Source: Solirubrobacter sp963724195
GTDB lineage: Bacteria; Actinomycetota; Thermoleophilia; Solirubrobacterales; Solirubrobacteraceae
Direction of reading: 5' to 3'
DNA length: 64,000 nucleotides
Assembly (NCBI GenBank): GCA_963724195.1
Contig: CAVRTQ010000021.1
Location: 295,473-359,472, forward strand
Positions within the stretch are counted from its first letter, which is position 1, and every line of letters starts with the position of its first letter. A program made the position numbers and the translations under genes. Shown piece by piece: positions 1 through 7,972 of the stretch. Below the pieces are notes generated by a model. The model worked only from the letters and a program-made list of their open reading frames with translations. It had not been told where the DNA came from and did not search any database.

Positions 1-154
1 CGGTCGTGATCGTCTGGATCGCGAACCACATGCCGGAGCCGAGCGTCGGGAAGTCCTCGCGGTCGACGGCCCACATCACGACGCCGCCACCGATGCCGAT
101 GCAGAGCGTCATCACGGAGATCAACAGCGCGGCGCGCCGTGCGGACAGGGTCAC
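1..154 (-). CDS. Two-TM potassium channel, N-terminal part (cut by window edge)
   Basis: Starts at GTG 152-154 and runs off the left edge. The visible 51 residues have a basic N-terminus, one hydrophobic helix (LLISVMTLCIGIGGGVVMW) and then a pore-helix-like stretch ending WFAIQTITT, which in this family leads into the TVGYGD selectivity filter (beyond the edge). This fits an Ion_trans_2 type potassium channel in the cytoplasmic membrane. A class promoter (177-195) with -10 GATGAT at 161-166 lies 6 nt before the GTG, so the message should be leaderless. It is divergent from the small gene at 242. Confidence 0.65.
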   Translation of the reverse strand, partial: MTLSARRAALLISVMTLCIGIGGGVVMWAVDREDFPTLGSGMWFAIQTITT

Positions 155-176
155 GCGCAGATCATCCGCGCACCAG

Positions 177-195
177 GGATGACGGTTCCTCGCCC
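177..195 (-). promoter_or_regulatory. 19-bp inverted repeat of the shared promoter class (K+ channel)
   Basis: On the minus strand GGGCGA-N7-TCATCC, then 10 nt, GATGAT (161-166), 6 nt and the GTG start. It is immediately next to the divergent copy at 201-219. Confidence 0.7.
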
Positions 196-200
196 GGGAC

Positions 201-219
201 GGGTGATGCCGGGTCACCC
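201..219 (+). promoter_or_regulatory. 19-bp inverted repeat of the shared promoter class (small gene 242)
   Basis: GGGTGA-N7-TCACCC, with both half sites perfect. It is followed by 10 nt, -10 GACCGT (230-235), 6 nt and ATG at 242. Confidence 0.75.
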
Positions 220-241
220 GGCGCGGCGGGACCGTCCACGC

Positions 242-373
242 ATGGAGCGCTCCTATTCCGGTGCGATGCTGGCCGCGTTCTCGTACTTTGCGGTGATGCG
301 GTTGGCGGCGCCCGAGATCCCGGCACAGAGCGCGCGCGTCGGGGAGTCGGCCGAGCCACCCGTGGCGGTCTAG
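242..373 (+). CDS. Small hypothetical protein, 43 aa
   Basis: A short ORF (MERSYSGAMLAAFSYFAVMR at its start) with one moderately hydrophobic segment and a polar Ala/Glu/Pro tail. I do not recognise it. Support for it is positional: its ATG sits 6 nt after the -10 of a perfect copy of the shared promoter, as in the recognisable genes of this island. The stop codon is 3 nt before the TTG start of the holin/phosphodiesterase gene, so it probably heads that operon. It could also be a gene shortened by internal deletion, as seen elsewhere in the island. Confidence 0.5.
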   Translation: MERSYSGAMLAAFSYFAVMRLAAPEIPAQSARVGESAEPPVAV

Positions 374-376
374 GGG

Positions 377-2504
377 TTGCCCGTCCGGCTCGTCGGCCGC
401 CTCGTCGTCGTCCTGCTGGTCGACGCGGTGGCGCTGCTCGGGCTGGCGTGGATCCTGCCCGGCTTCACGATCGACGACCCGTGGTCGGCACTCGTGCTGG
501 CCGCGGTCCTCGGCGTCGCGAACGCCGTCGTGTGGCCGTTCCTGCTCCGGTTCGCGCTGCCGTTCACGGTGATGACGCTGGGGCTCGGCGCGCTCGTGGT
601 CAACGGCGTGTTCCTGCTGGGCGCGGCGGCCGCGCTGGAGAACGTCCACATCGACGGGCTGTTCGAAGCCGTGGTCGTGGTCCTCGGCCTCTCACTGGTG
701 ACGATGCTGTTCGGCGGCGTGCTCGCGCTGGACCGCGGCGACCTCTGGTTCCGGCACATCGTCCGCCGCCAGCTCCGGCGCTCCCAGCTCGCGCGGCACA
801 CGGACGTGCCGGGCTTCCTGTTCCTGGAGATCGACGGGCTCGCCCACGGCGTGCTGCGGCGGGCGCTGCGCGACGGCAACGCGCCGTTCCTCGCGCGCTG
901 GATCCACGACGACGGCTACAAGCTGCACGGCTGGGAGACGCACTGGTCCTCGCAGACCGGCGCCTGCCAGGCCGGGCTGCTGCACGGCGACGACCACGAC
1001 ATGCCCGCGTTCCGCTGGTGGGAGAAGGATCTCGGCCGCGCGATCGTCACCAACCACCCGCGCGACGCCGAGGAGATCGAGCGCCGCCACTCGAACGGCC
1101 GCGGGCTGCTGCACGACGACGGCGCGAGCCGCGCCAACATCCTGTCCGGTGACGCCGACGCACTCGATGCTGACCATGAGCACCGTGCTCGATCTCAAGC
1201 GCGACGGGCGGCTGGGGCAGGACTACTTCGCGTACTTCGCCTCGCCCTACGGCGTCGCGCGCACGGTGCTGCGCACGCTGGGCGAGATCGCGGTGGAGCG
1301 CTGGTCGGCGGTCCAGCAGGTGCGGCGCGACGTGCGCCCGCGCGTGCATCGCGGCTGGAGCTACGCCGGCGTGCGCGCGTTCGGCACGGTGATCCAGCTC
1401 GATCTGCAGGTCGCGGCGGTGACGGCCGACATCCTCGCCGGGCGGCCGTCGGTGTACACGACGTTCCTCGCCTACGACGAGGTCGCGCATCACTCCGGGC
1501 TGGAGCGGCCGGACACGCTGGCCGTGCTGCGGCGCGTGGACCGGGCGATCGCGAACATCGCCGAGGCGGTGCCGCACGCGCCGCGACCGTACCGGCTCGT
1601 CGTGCTCAGCGACCACGGCCAGAGCCAGGGCGCGACGTTCAAGCAACGCTACGGCGAAGGGCTCGAAGACATCGTGGAGCGCCATGGCGGCGGCGACGTG
1701 CGGGCTGAGGAGGCGCAGTCCGACGAGGGCCGCGCCGCGCTCACCGCGGGCGTGACCGAGTTCGCCACGCGCGACACGCCGGGCGGGCGGATGGTCCGCA
1801 CGGCGGCGGGCAAGCGCCTGGAGGAGCCCGTGACCGATGGCGTGCCGGACGTGTCCGTGATGGCGTCCGGCAACCTCGGGCTGATCACGTTCCCACGCAT
1901 CCCGGGGCGGGCCACGCGCGAGCAGATCGAAGCCGAGCGGCCCGGCCTGATCGACGCGCTCGTCGCGCACCCGGGGATCGGGTTCGTGATGGTCGACGGG
2001 GAGGTGCTCGGCAAGACCGAGGACCCGCTCGCGCCGTACGGGCCCAACGCCGCGGCGCACGTGGCCCGGACGAGCGCGTTCCCGCACTGCCCGGACATCA
2101 TGGTCAACAGCACCTACTGGGCGGACCTGGACGAGGTCGCGGCGTTCGAGGAGCTCGTCGGGTCACACGGCGGGATGGGCGGCGGTCAGGCGCATCCGTT
2201 CGTGCTCGCGCCGGGCGATCTGGAGTGGCCGTCGGAGCCGGTGATCGGCGCGGACGCCGTCCACCGCGTCTTCCGCCGCTGGCTACAGCTCGACGACCCC
2301 GCCGGGACTGACGACCGTGACCTCGGTGGCGCCGGTGACGGCGGCGGCGAACTCGAGCGGGGGGTCGGTCAGCAGCCGCTCGTGACGGCGGCCGAGCCCC
2401 AGCGGAAGGAAGGTGCCCCAGTGAATGGGCACGGCGATCCGCGGCGCGATCAGGTCGATCACCCGCGCGGCGCCGGCGGGGTCGAGATGCCCGGGCCCGA
2501 GTGA
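377..2504 (+). CDS. Phage-holin-4-like membrane domain fused to alkaline-phosphatase-superfamily phosphodiesterase (frameshifted)
   Basis: Starts at TTG 377 straight after a stop codon. Residues 1-130 contain four hydrophobic helices of the Phage_holin_4_2 type. The rest is an alkaline-phosphatase/type I phosphodiesterase domain: GFLFLEIDGLAHG, a nucleophile region near SSQTGACQAG, TTFLAYDEVAHHSG, and the metal-binding VVLSDHGQSQG. One extra base near 1154-1157 breaks the frame; removing it gives SGDATHSMLTM. The C-terminus is uncertain: the open frame runs 220 nt antisense into the next gene, and a second indel near 2285 would give a stop near 2311. A membrane-anchored phosphodiesterase is likely; the substrate is unknown. 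Confidence 0.75.
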
Positions 2505-3011
2505 CGGGCCCCAGCCCCAGACCGGGATCAGCGCGCAGTCCACGCGCCCGCGCAGCGCCTCCATCGCCGGGTCGTAGTCCGTGTCGCCGGCGAACCAGAT
2601 GCCGTCGACGAGATAGCCGAGCGCGTCGAGCTCGTCGGCACCGGGCCCGGGGCGGCGGCGGCCGTCGTGCCAGGCCGGGACGGCCTCCACGGTCACGCCC
2701 ACGTCGACGGTGTCGCCGGGCCGGACCTCGTGCACGGTGTAGCCCGGCGGCAGGTACTTCGTGGCGCCGGACGGGGCCACCGCCTCCGAGCACAGCCCGC
2801 GCAGGGACGGCTTGTGCAGGTGGTCGTGGTGCAGGTGCGAGATCAGCACGGCGTCGAGCACGCCCGGATGGGCGGGCGTGGGGACCTGGCGCTTGAGGTG
2901 CATCACGCGGTCGCTCAGCACCGGGTCGGTGAGCAGGCGCGCGCCGCCCGTCTCGATCAGCACGGTCGCGTGCCCCAGCCACGTCACCCGATGGGCATGA
3001 TGAGCCGTCAC
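2283..3011 (-). CDS. MBL-fold metal-dependent hydrolase (UlaG/Zn-dependent type)
   Basis: Begins with the strand and motif typical of this family (VTWLGHATVLIE) and carries the metal-binding SHLHHDHLHKPS, plus later motifs WFAGDTDYDP and PIHWGTF. Length (~240 aa) is normal for single-domain MBL-fold phosphodiesterase/lactonase-like proteins. The start could be TTG 3023, GTG 3011 or GTG 2987; I chose 3011. None has the promoter spacing seen at other island genes, although the inverted repeat at 2995-3013 overlaps this 5' end. It is divergent from the DUF6325 gene. Substrate not predictable. Confidence 0.8.
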   Translation of the reverse strand: MTAHHAHRVTWLGHATVLIETGGARLLTDPVLSDRVMHLKRQVPTPAHPGVLDAVLISHLHHDHLHKPSLRGLCSEAVAPSGATKYLPPGYTVHEVRPGDTVDVGVTVEAVPAWHDGRRRPGPGADELDALGYLVDGIWFAGDTDYDPAMEALRGRVDCALIPVWGWGPSLGPGHLDPAGAARVIDLIAPRIAVPIHWGTFLPLGLGRRHERLLTDPPLEFAAAVTGATEVTVVSPGGVVEL

Positions 3012-3013
3012 CC
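2995..3013 (+). promoter_or_regulatory. Inverted repeat of the shared promoter class (DUF6325 gene)
   Basis: GCATGA-N7-TCACCC, 10 nt, -10 GACACT (3024-3029), 6 nt, ATG 3036. The left half site is degenerate. Confidence 0.65.
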
Positions 3014-3035
3014 GCGCCTCCAAGACACTCGCCGC

Positions 3036-3446
3036 ATGTCATTGGGACCATTGCAGGTGCTCATCGTCAACTTCGATGAGACGAACTTCTCCGGCGCGGT
3101 CGAGGCGGAGATGCGGCGGCTGGAAGCGGCCGGCACGCTGCGTGTGGTGGACATCCTCGTGGTGGCCAAGAACCACGAGGGCGAGATCGAGGTGGTCCGC
3201 TCCGAGGCCGAGATCGCGCAGGCGCTGCTCGGCGACGGGCCGGGCGAGGACCGCGAGCTGACGAGCGACGAATGGGCGGTCGCGGATGCGGTCGAGCCGG
3301 GCGGCGCGGCCGCGATCGTGATCCTCGAGCACAAGTGGGCGATCCCGCTGCGCGAGGCGATCGAAGGCGCGGGCGGCCACCACGTCGTGACGGAGTGGGT
3401 GACGCCCGAGGCGCTCAGGGAACTGGGCGTCGAGCTCACCGCTTGA
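3036..3446 (+). CDS. DUF6325 family protein
   Basis: 136 aa. It begins LGPLQVLIVNFDETNFSG and continues with TLRVVDILVVAKNHEG, the pattern of the actinobacterial DUF6325 family (small alpha/beta proteins distantly like DUF1269). No catalytic motif is visible. Function is unknown; relatives often sit among general-stress genes, as here. The start is fixed by a leaderless promoter. The 3' end overlaps the convergent YihY gene by 11 nt. Confidence 0.75.
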   Translation: MSLGPLQVLIVNFDETNFSGAVEAEMRRLEAAGTLRVVDILVVAKNHEGEIEVVRSEAEIAQALLGDGPGEDRELTSDEWAVADAVEPGGAAAIVILEHKWAIPLREAIEGAGGHHVVTEWVTPEALRELGVELTA

Positions 3447-4207
3447 TCCAGCGGTCGGCGATCGTGGCGCCGCCGGTGGTCGTGACGACGAGCACGGCGG
3501 CGACCGCGACGAACCACGTCAGCATCGCGAACCCGATGCCGATCACGCCGTACTGCGCCGCGGAGGAGGCCAGCGCGTGCGGCATGTAGATCACCGACCA
3601 GATGCCGATGCCGGCCATGCCGATCGCCGCCAGCAGCGCGCTCGGCAGCAGGCGCAGCGGTCGTACGCGGCGCCCGAGCAGCAGGTAGGGCGTCACCAGC
3701 CACAGCAGGGTGCTCATCGCGAGCGTGACCGCCGTGAGCAGCCAGCCGTTGAACGGCTGGGTCACGATCGGCCGCAGGGCGAGCACGGCGCCGATGATCA
3801 ACAGCCACGTCAAGGCGCGCGGCGTGTTGCGCATGCCCAGCGTCGGCAGCTCGAACGAGCCTTCGTACATGCGCTGCAAGCCCACGCGTGAAGCTGAGCG
3901 TGCTGACCAGCAGCAACACCACGCCGAGCACCGTCAGGCTCGATTCGACGGCCCCCGACGGCGCGAACGCCTGCCGGACACTGGCCGCGGTGGCGCCCTG
4001 CAGCTCGAAGCGATTGACGATCACGTCGGCGAAGTCCTCGTTCTCGCCGCGCGGGAGCGTCGCGGAGTACACGATCACCAGCGGCAGGAACGCCGAGTAG
4101 GACTGCGCGGCGATCGCCATCGCACGGTCGATGCCCTGGACGGCGACAAAGCGCTCGAACCAGTCGCGGAAGAACTGCAGCACGGATTGGATCACGGGTG
4201 CGGGCAT
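3436..4207 (-). CDS. YihY/virulence factor BrkB family membrane protein (one frameshift)
   Basis: The N-terminal half has FFRDWFERFVAVQGIDRAMA and the AAQSYSAFLPLVIVYSA helix; the C-terminal half has four or five further helices. Multi-helix topology and sequence fit the YihY/BrkB inner-membrane family, whose function is not well established. One inserted base near 3887 separates the halves; corrected, the join reads LSFTRGLQRMYEG, giving ~256 aa. ATG 4207 is used, but in-frame GTG 4195 fits the upstream promoter repeat slightly better. Confidence 0.7.
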
Positions 4208-4221
4208 CGTGCGCCGGAGTG

Positions 4222-4240
4222 GAGCGACGATGCCTCATCC
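4222..4240 (-). promoter_or_regulatory. Inverted repeat of the shared promoter class (YihY), weaker match
   Basis: Minus strand GGATGA-N7-TCGCTC, 10 nt, CACGAT (4206-4211). The -10 overlaps ATG 4207 and lies 10 nt before GTG 4195, so the spacing is less regular than at the other sites. Confidence 0.45.
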
Positions 4241-4245
4241 CGTCA

Positions 4246-4264
4246 GGATGACGCTGGATCACAC
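4246..4264 (+). promoter_or_regulatory. Inverted repeat of the shared promoter class (DUF7144-like operon)
   Basis: GGATGA-N7-TCACAC, 10 nt, -10 GAGTGT (4275-4280), 7 nt, ATG 4288. Confidence 0.7.
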
Positions 4265-4287
4265 CAGGACCCGCGAGTGTCTCGACT

Positions 4288-4695
4288 ATGGCGACCCGAA
4301 CCAAACCCGCGCGCACAGCCGCGCCGACGCAATCCCGCAACGGCTGGATCACGTTCGCCGGCACCTACCTGGTCATCGCCGGCGCGCTCAACCTGATCTG
4401 GGGCGTGACCGCGCTGGCCCAGAAGGAATACTTCCGCGAGGACGGCCTGATCTTCTCCAACATGCAGTTCTGGGGCTGGATCGCGCTCATCGTCGCCGCC
4501 GTCCAGATCCTCGGCGGCGCCCTCATCTTCATGCGCAAGGTGGGCGGGATGATCCTGGGCCTCGTCCTGGGCGGCTGCGGCGTGCTCTTCAACTTCCTGT
4601 CGATCGGCGCCTATCCGATCTGGTCGTGCATCGCGATCGGCTGCAGCCTGCTCGTGCTGTGGGCGGTCACCGTGCACTGGGAGGAAGACCTGTGA
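4288..4695 (+). CDS. DUF7144-like four-TM membrane protein (copy 1)
   Basis: 135 aa: a polar Ala/Thr/Arg-rich N-terminus, then four hydrophobic helices. Diagnostic features shared with the copies at 14088 and 14505 are a first helix containing NLIWGVTAL (NLIYGIA in the others), the FFREDGLIFSNMQFWGW segment and a final helix after YPIWS. Function is unknown. It heads a three-gene operon with start/stop overlaps (GTGA) to the next gene. The start is set by the leaderless promoter. Confidence 0.75.
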   Translation: MATRTKPARTAAPTQSRNGWITFAGTYLVIAGALNLIWGVTALAQKEYFREDGLIFSNMQFWGWIALIVAAVQILGGALIFMRKVGGMILGLVLGGCGVLFNFLSIGAYPIWSCIAIGCSLLVLWAVTVHWEEDL

Positions 4696-4886
4696 TCCTC
4701 GAGATCCGCGTCCGCGGGCCGGTGGCCCTGGAGGACGCTGACCGTCTCGGCCTGCGCGCCGAGACCGCGCCCGTCGCGACGGTCCTGCGCGGCGAGGTGG
4801 TCGACAAGCCCGCGTTGCACGGCGCGCTGGAGCGGATCCGCGCCGATGGGCTCGAGCTGATCGAGGTCCGGAGGCTGCCGTCGTGA
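4692..4886 (+). CDS. Small ACT-like/ferredoxin-fold-like protein, paralog 1
   Basis: 64 aa, GTG start overlapping the upstream stop. Sequence begins VILEIRVRGPV and ends GLELIEVRRLPS, with VATVLRGEVVDKPALHGALE between. This is the same family as the genes at 7754 (very close) and 16041 (distant). The beta-alpha-beta pattern suggests a small ACT-like fold, but I do not know a function. It is coupled to membrane proteins on both sides. Confidence 0.7.
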   Translation: MILEIRVRGPVALEDADRLGLRAETAPVATVLRGEVVDKPALHGALERIRADGLELIEVRRLPS

Positions 4887-5074
4887 GTCTCGGCGCCTCG
4901 CTGTTCCTGGTCGCGGTCGGCGCGATCCTGCGCTTCGCGATCACCGCCGACCTCGCCGGGATCGACATCCAGGTCGTCGGGACGATCCTGATGATCGTCG
5001 GCGTGATCGGCTTCGCGATCTCGCTCTTCTTCTACTTCCAAGCGCGAGATCGCGGAGCCGCTCCGCCGCTCTGA
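4883..5074 (+). CDS. DUF6458-like small two-TM membrane protein
   Basis: 63 aa, GTG start overlapping the previous stop. Two helices (SLFLVAVGAILRFAITA; VGTILMIVGVIGFAISLFF) joined by DLAGIDIQ, followed by a short polar tail. The pattern matches the actinobacterial DUF6458 family of unknown function. It is the last gene of the operon, ending 4 nt before the convergent HdeD-like gene. Confidence 0.7.
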   Translation: MSLGASLFLVAVGAILRFAITADLAGIDIQVVGTILMIVGVIGFAISLFFYFQARDRGAAPPL

Positions 5075-5078
5075 GCGT

Positions 5079-5648
5079 CTAAGCAGCGAACGCGGTGTGC
5101 TCGGCGGGGGCCTCTTCGATCTTGCTGAGGCCCCGCAGCTTCAGGCCGGCGACGATGGCGAAGACGCCGCGGAAGATCATCGTCAGGGCGAAGAACACGG
5201 CGAGCGTGACGAGCCCGATCTCCGGCCAGGCCATGATCATGATGCCGACGATCACGTCGAGCCCGCCGAGCGCGATGCCCCACCAGCGGCGGCCTTCTGA
5301 GCCGAGGGCGAGGATGATCCGGATGACGCCTTCGGCGATCAGGTAGACGCCGAGCACGATGACGATGGCGAGCAGGCTCTCACCGGGGCGGCGGATGCAC
5401 ACGACGCCGGCGATCAGCGCGATGACGCCGATGATCGCGCTCAGTGCGCGGCTGGTCGCGTCGCCGGTGATGGCGTCGAGGATCTCCATGAACGCCGTGA
5501 TGAGCAGGTAGATACCGGCCAAGAGACCGAGCGCCAGGAGCGTGATGTTGGGCCACACGATGGTCGCGATCCCGGTGGCGAGGCAGATGACCCCGAGCAC
5601 CACGAACAGCCACCAGTTCTTCGCGATGGATGGGACTTCGCTGATCAT
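5079..5648 (-). CDS. HdeD family acid-resistance/DUF308-type membrane protein
   Basis: 189 aa with six hydrophobic helices in three repeated hairpins, including WWLFVVLGVICLATGIATIV and WWGIALGGLDVIVGIMIMAWP, the repeating pattern of DUF308/HdeD proteins. E. coli HdeD is linked to acid resistance; the role here is unknown. ATG 5648 is 7 nt downstream of -10 TAGCGT (5656-5661) under a near-perfect inverted repeat. Confidence 0.8.
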   Translation of the reverse strand: MISEVPSIAKNWWLFVVLGVICLATGIATIVWPNITLLALGLLAGIYLLITAFMEILDAITGDATSRALSAIIGVIALIAGVVCIRRPGESLLAIVIVLGVYLIAEGVIRIILALGSEGRRWWGIALGGLDVIVGIMIMAWPEIGLVTLAVFFALTMIFRGVFAIVAGLKLRGLSKIEEAPAEHTAFAA

Positions 5649-5671
5649 GGGCGCGACGCTAGGCGCGCTCG

Positions 5672-5690
5672 GGATGAAGGCGCCTCATCC
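5672..5690 (-). promoter_or_regulatory. Inverted repeat of the shared promoter class (HdeD-like gene)
   Basis: Minus strand GGATGA-N7-TCATCC, 10 nt, -10 TAGCGT, 7 nt, ATG 5648. The spacer GGCGCCT also occurs in the AI-2E copy at 20017-20035. Confidence 0.75.
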
Positions 5691-5699
5691 GGCGTGGGT

Positions 5700-6059
5700 G
5701 ACGGCGGCCCGCACCGTCGGGGTGCGTGGATGACCGTGGGCGCTCGCGGGGCTGCCGGCAGTCGCGACAGTCGCGTGTCGCGACGCGTCGAGCGGCGGCC
5801 GTGACACGCGTGGACCCGCGTGGGGGCGGCAGCGCCTCGCGGCCCGGTCAGGTCGGACAGGCTCGTGGACGGTAACACGGCCACTGCGCGGGTCACCGAC
5901 CCGGTAGCGGCCCAGCATCCGCGGCGTCGTGGTGCGCGGCGTCGGCGGGCGACGGATGCCGACGCGGACGGCCGGAGCTCGGGGTCCCAGGCGGACGTCG
6001 CACGGCGTGGCCGGCGATCGGTGGCCGCGTACCGGTAGGCGGCGGCCCGGGTCGCGCGA
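5700..6059 (-). other. Stretch without a recognisable gene
   Basis: About 360 nt of GC-rich DNA downstream of the FGE remnant and upstream of the HdeD promoter. Open frames exist on both strands but have Arg/Pro/Ala-rich composition typical of antisense frames. I see no gene, no clear promoter and no hairpin; decayed FGE-region DNA is the likeliest explanation. Confidence 0.4.
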
Positions 6060-6135
6060 CGGCCGCGCACCGGAAGCCGAGGTGGCTCGTGGAGGTGTCG
6101 ATCGCTTCGCCTTGACGGGCGGCGGGACGGCTCAC
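6060..6135 (-). pseudogene. Remnant of formylglycine-generating-enzyme (FGE/sulfatase-modifying factor) C-terminus
   Basis: From GTG 6133-6135, which overlaps the universal-stress-protein stop codon, the frame reads RPAARQGEAIDTSTSHLGFRCA. This aligns with the last residues of the FGE-domain protein at 17090 (RPAARRPQMIDTGMSHIGFR). Everything upstream of these ~23 residues is missing, and no stop follows at the expected place. A deletion must have joined the 3' end of an FGE gene to the end of the stress-protein gene. Confidence 0.7.
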
Positions 6136-6977
6136 GCGGAGATCGCCAGTGGGGAGGGGATATCGGCACGGGGCACGAGCATGACCGGGCAGCGCGCGCC
6201 GGCGAGCGTTCCGCGCGCGGCCCCGCCCGGCAGCACGACCCCGGGCGGCCCGTACGCGCGTGACCCGAGCACGAGCACCCCGAGCCGTCCGGACGCGCGC
6301 AACAGCGTGTCGACGGGATCGCCGACCAGCACCAGCGGCTCGACCTCGAGGCCCGGTTCATCTTCCCGTGCGGCGGCCTCGATCGCGGCGCGCAGGATGC
6401 TCGCCGCGTCGCCTCGCTCGCCGCTCCGGACCGGGGCGGGGGCGGGGGCGAGGCGAGCGGCGAACCGCGCGGCGTCGGCGGGATCGGGGGAACGCCGCAG
6501 CACGGTGAGGACGAGCAATGGAGCATGGGCCGCGCTGGCGAGCGCGGCGGCGAAACGGAGCGCCCGCCGAGAGTCGGTGGTGGGGAGGAGGCCCACCCCG
6601 ACGGTTCCCAGCGGACGCTCGCCGTGGCCTCGCGGGACCACGGCCACAGCGCTCGCGGCGCCGTGCAGGACGCGCTCGGCCGTGCCGCCCACGCGCACGC
6701 GCCCATGGGCGGCGTCGTGAGCGGAGCCGAGCACGGTCAGGACCGGCCGGTCGGTCGCGATCAGCCGTTGCAGCCCGGCCGCGGCCGAGGCGGCATGCTC
6801 GATGTGCGCGCCCGCGAACACGACGGGCGCGTCCGTGTCGGGCTCTGCGTCGGTGATTCCGCTGGAGGAACGAATGTTCACCAGGCGCACAGTCGCGTCG
6901 AGCAGCGGCGCCACCGCACGTGCGAACGCGACCGGGGACCGGTCCTCGTCACAGGCCGCCAGCACGACACGCCGCAT
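6132..6977 (-). CDS. Universal stress protein, tandem UspA domains
   Basis: 281 aa from ATG 6977. The first domain begins MRRVVLAACDEDRSPVAFAR and ends ASAVAVVPRG; the second begins PLGTVGVGLLPTTDSRRALR and ends with GSRAYGPPGVVLPGGAARG followed by CPVMLVPR. The G-x2-G-x9-G-(S/T) nucleotide-binding pattern is recognisable in the second domain (GSRAYG...GGAARGTLAGA) and weaker in the first, so ATP binding is plausible. Expression is predicted from a leaderless promoter of the island class (repeat 7002-7020, -10 TAGCGT 6986-6991, 8 nt to ATG). Confidence 0.85.
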   Translation of the reverse strand: MRRVVLAACDEDRSPVAFARAVAPLLDATVRLVNIRSSSGITDAEPDTDAPVVFAGAHIEHAASAAAGLQRLIATDRPVLTVLGSAHDAAHGRVRVGGTAERVLHGAASAVAVVPRGHGERPLGTVGVGLLPTTDSRRALRFAAALASAAHAPLLVLTVLRRSPDPADAARFAARLAPAPAPVRSGERGDAASILRAAIEAAAREDEPGLEVEPLVLVGDPVDTLLRASGRLGVLVLGSRAYGPPGVVLPGGAARGTLAGARCPVMLVPRADIPSPLAISA

Positions 6978-7001
6978 CGAGAGGCACGCTATGGAGCGGT
7001 G

Positions 7002-7020
7002 GGGTGAAGCGCCGTCGTCC
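7002..7020 (-). promoter_or_regulatory. Inverted repeat of the shared promoter class (universal stress protein)
   Basis: Minus strand GGACGA-N7-TCACCC, 10 nt, TAGCGT (6986-6991), 8 nt, ATG 6977. A further half site (GGATGA at 7026-7031, plus strand) lies between this and the divergent copy. Confidence 0.7.
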
Positions 7021-7052
7021 ACCGGGGATGAACGTGGCGGCTCACCCCAAAG

Positions 7053-7071
7053 GGACGAGGCGGGCTCACCC
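7053..7071 (+). promoter_or_regulatory. Inverted repeat of the shared promoter class (B12-binding gene)
   Basis: GGACGA-N7-TCACCC, 10 nt, -10 GAGGGT (7082-7087), then 7 nt to an in-frame ATC codon at 7095. Confidence 0.65.
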
Positions 7072-7085
7072 ACGCGCGCGCGAGG

Positions 7086-7757
7086 GTGCGGCGCATCGAC
7101 GATCTTGGCAGGGATCTGGCCGATGACGCACTCGTGGTGCGCTTGGAGCGAGCGGTGCGGCGCTTCAGGTTGCAGTCGGCGCACAACCTCCTGGACGAGG
7201 CGTTCGCCACCTACGCGCCGGATGCGCTGCTCGCGCAGGTCGGCCAGCCGCTGCTCGACCGCCTGAAGGCCGAGCCCGACGACGGCGCGCTGCGCTTCGC
7301 GACCTCGCTGCTCGAGTCGCGCCTGCTGGCCCACGCGCGCGGGTGGGAACGCGCGAGCGGACCGCTGGTCGTGCTGGGATGCACGCCGAGCGAGGAACGG
7401 ACGCTGGAGCTGATCGTGCTCGGGATCGCCCTCGCCGAGGCGCACTGCCGGATCGCGTACCTGGGCGCGGCGACGCCGGTGGACCTGCTCGTCGAGGAGG
7501 TCCGCAGTGAGCAGGCGTCGGCCGTCGTCCTCCAGGCCGAGCGCGTGCACCTGACACGGTTCGAGATCGCCCAGCTGCGGGCGTTGCCGGTGCCGCTGGT
7601 GTTCATCGGCGCGGCCGCGGCCACGCTCGCGCGGTCCACGCACGCCACCGCGCTCAACCCCGCCAGCCCCACGACGAGTGCGCGGGTGGCGGGGCTGGCG
7701 CGGCGGGAGTCATCCCGCCGGAGCGACGAGCCGTCACCCTCTCGCCCAGCAACATGA
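7086..7757 (+). CDS. Cobalamin (B12)-binding domain protein, no MerR helix-turn-helix
   Basis: Residues ~20-95 form a helical segment like the B12-binding_2 cap (HNLLDEAFATYAPDALLAQV). Then comes a Rossmann-like domain with VVLGCTPSEERTLELIVLGI, CRIAYLGAATPVDLLVEEV and VPLVFIGAAAA, as in the C-terminal halves of CarH/LitR-type regulators. The cobalt-ligand motif D-x-H-x2-G is not present (TPSEERT instead), so B12 binding is doubtful. GTG 7086 is the first conventional start but overlaps the predicted -10; the promoter spacing points to ATC 7095. The stop overlaps the next ATG (ATGA). Confidence 0.65.
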   Translation: MRRIDDLGRDLADDALVVRLERAVRRFRLQSAHNLLDEAFATYAPDALLAQVGQPLLDRLKAEPDDGALRFATSLLESRLLAHARGWERASGPLVVLGCTPSEERTLELIVLGIALAEAHCRIAYLGAATPVDLLVEEVRSEQASAVVLQAERVHLTRFEIAQLRALPVPLVFIGAAAATLARSTHATALNPASPTTSARVAGLARRESSRRSDEPSPSRPAT

Positions 7758-7972
7758 CGCTTCGCCGCATGACTCTGAACTACGAGATCCGCGTACGAGG
7801 CCGGGTTGGTGAGCATCTCGCCGACGCGCTCGGGCTCGCCGCCGAGGTCGAGCCCGTGGAGACCGTGCTGCGTGGCCCGGTGATCGACCAGGAAGGTCTG
7901 CACGGCATCCTCGACCGGCTGCAGGAGATGGGGCTCGAGCTGGTCGAGGTGCGGCGGCTGCCTCAGACCTGA
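7754..7972 (+). CDS. Small ACT-like protein, paralog 2
   Basis: 72 aa from ATG 7754, which overlaps the B12-protein stop; an internal ATG at 7769 is also possible. Core: LNYEIRVRGRVGEHLADALG, ETVLRGPVIDQEGLHGILD, LELVEVRRLPQT. Highly similar to the 64-aa gene at 4692. Unknown function; the family recurs three times in the island, each time near membrane or stress genes. A GAGCGA-N7-TCACCC sequence at 7721-7739 may be a weak copy of the shared repeat. Confidence 0.65.
   Translation: MTLRRMTLNYEIRVRGRVGEHLADALGLAAEVEPVETVLRGPVIDQEGLHGILDRLQEMGLELVEVRRLPQT

Noticed and set aside
7721..7739. Further regulon repeat before the small gene at 7754
   Set aside because: Left half site is poor, it lies inside the end of the B12-type gene, and spacing to the ATG differs; kept only as a remark.
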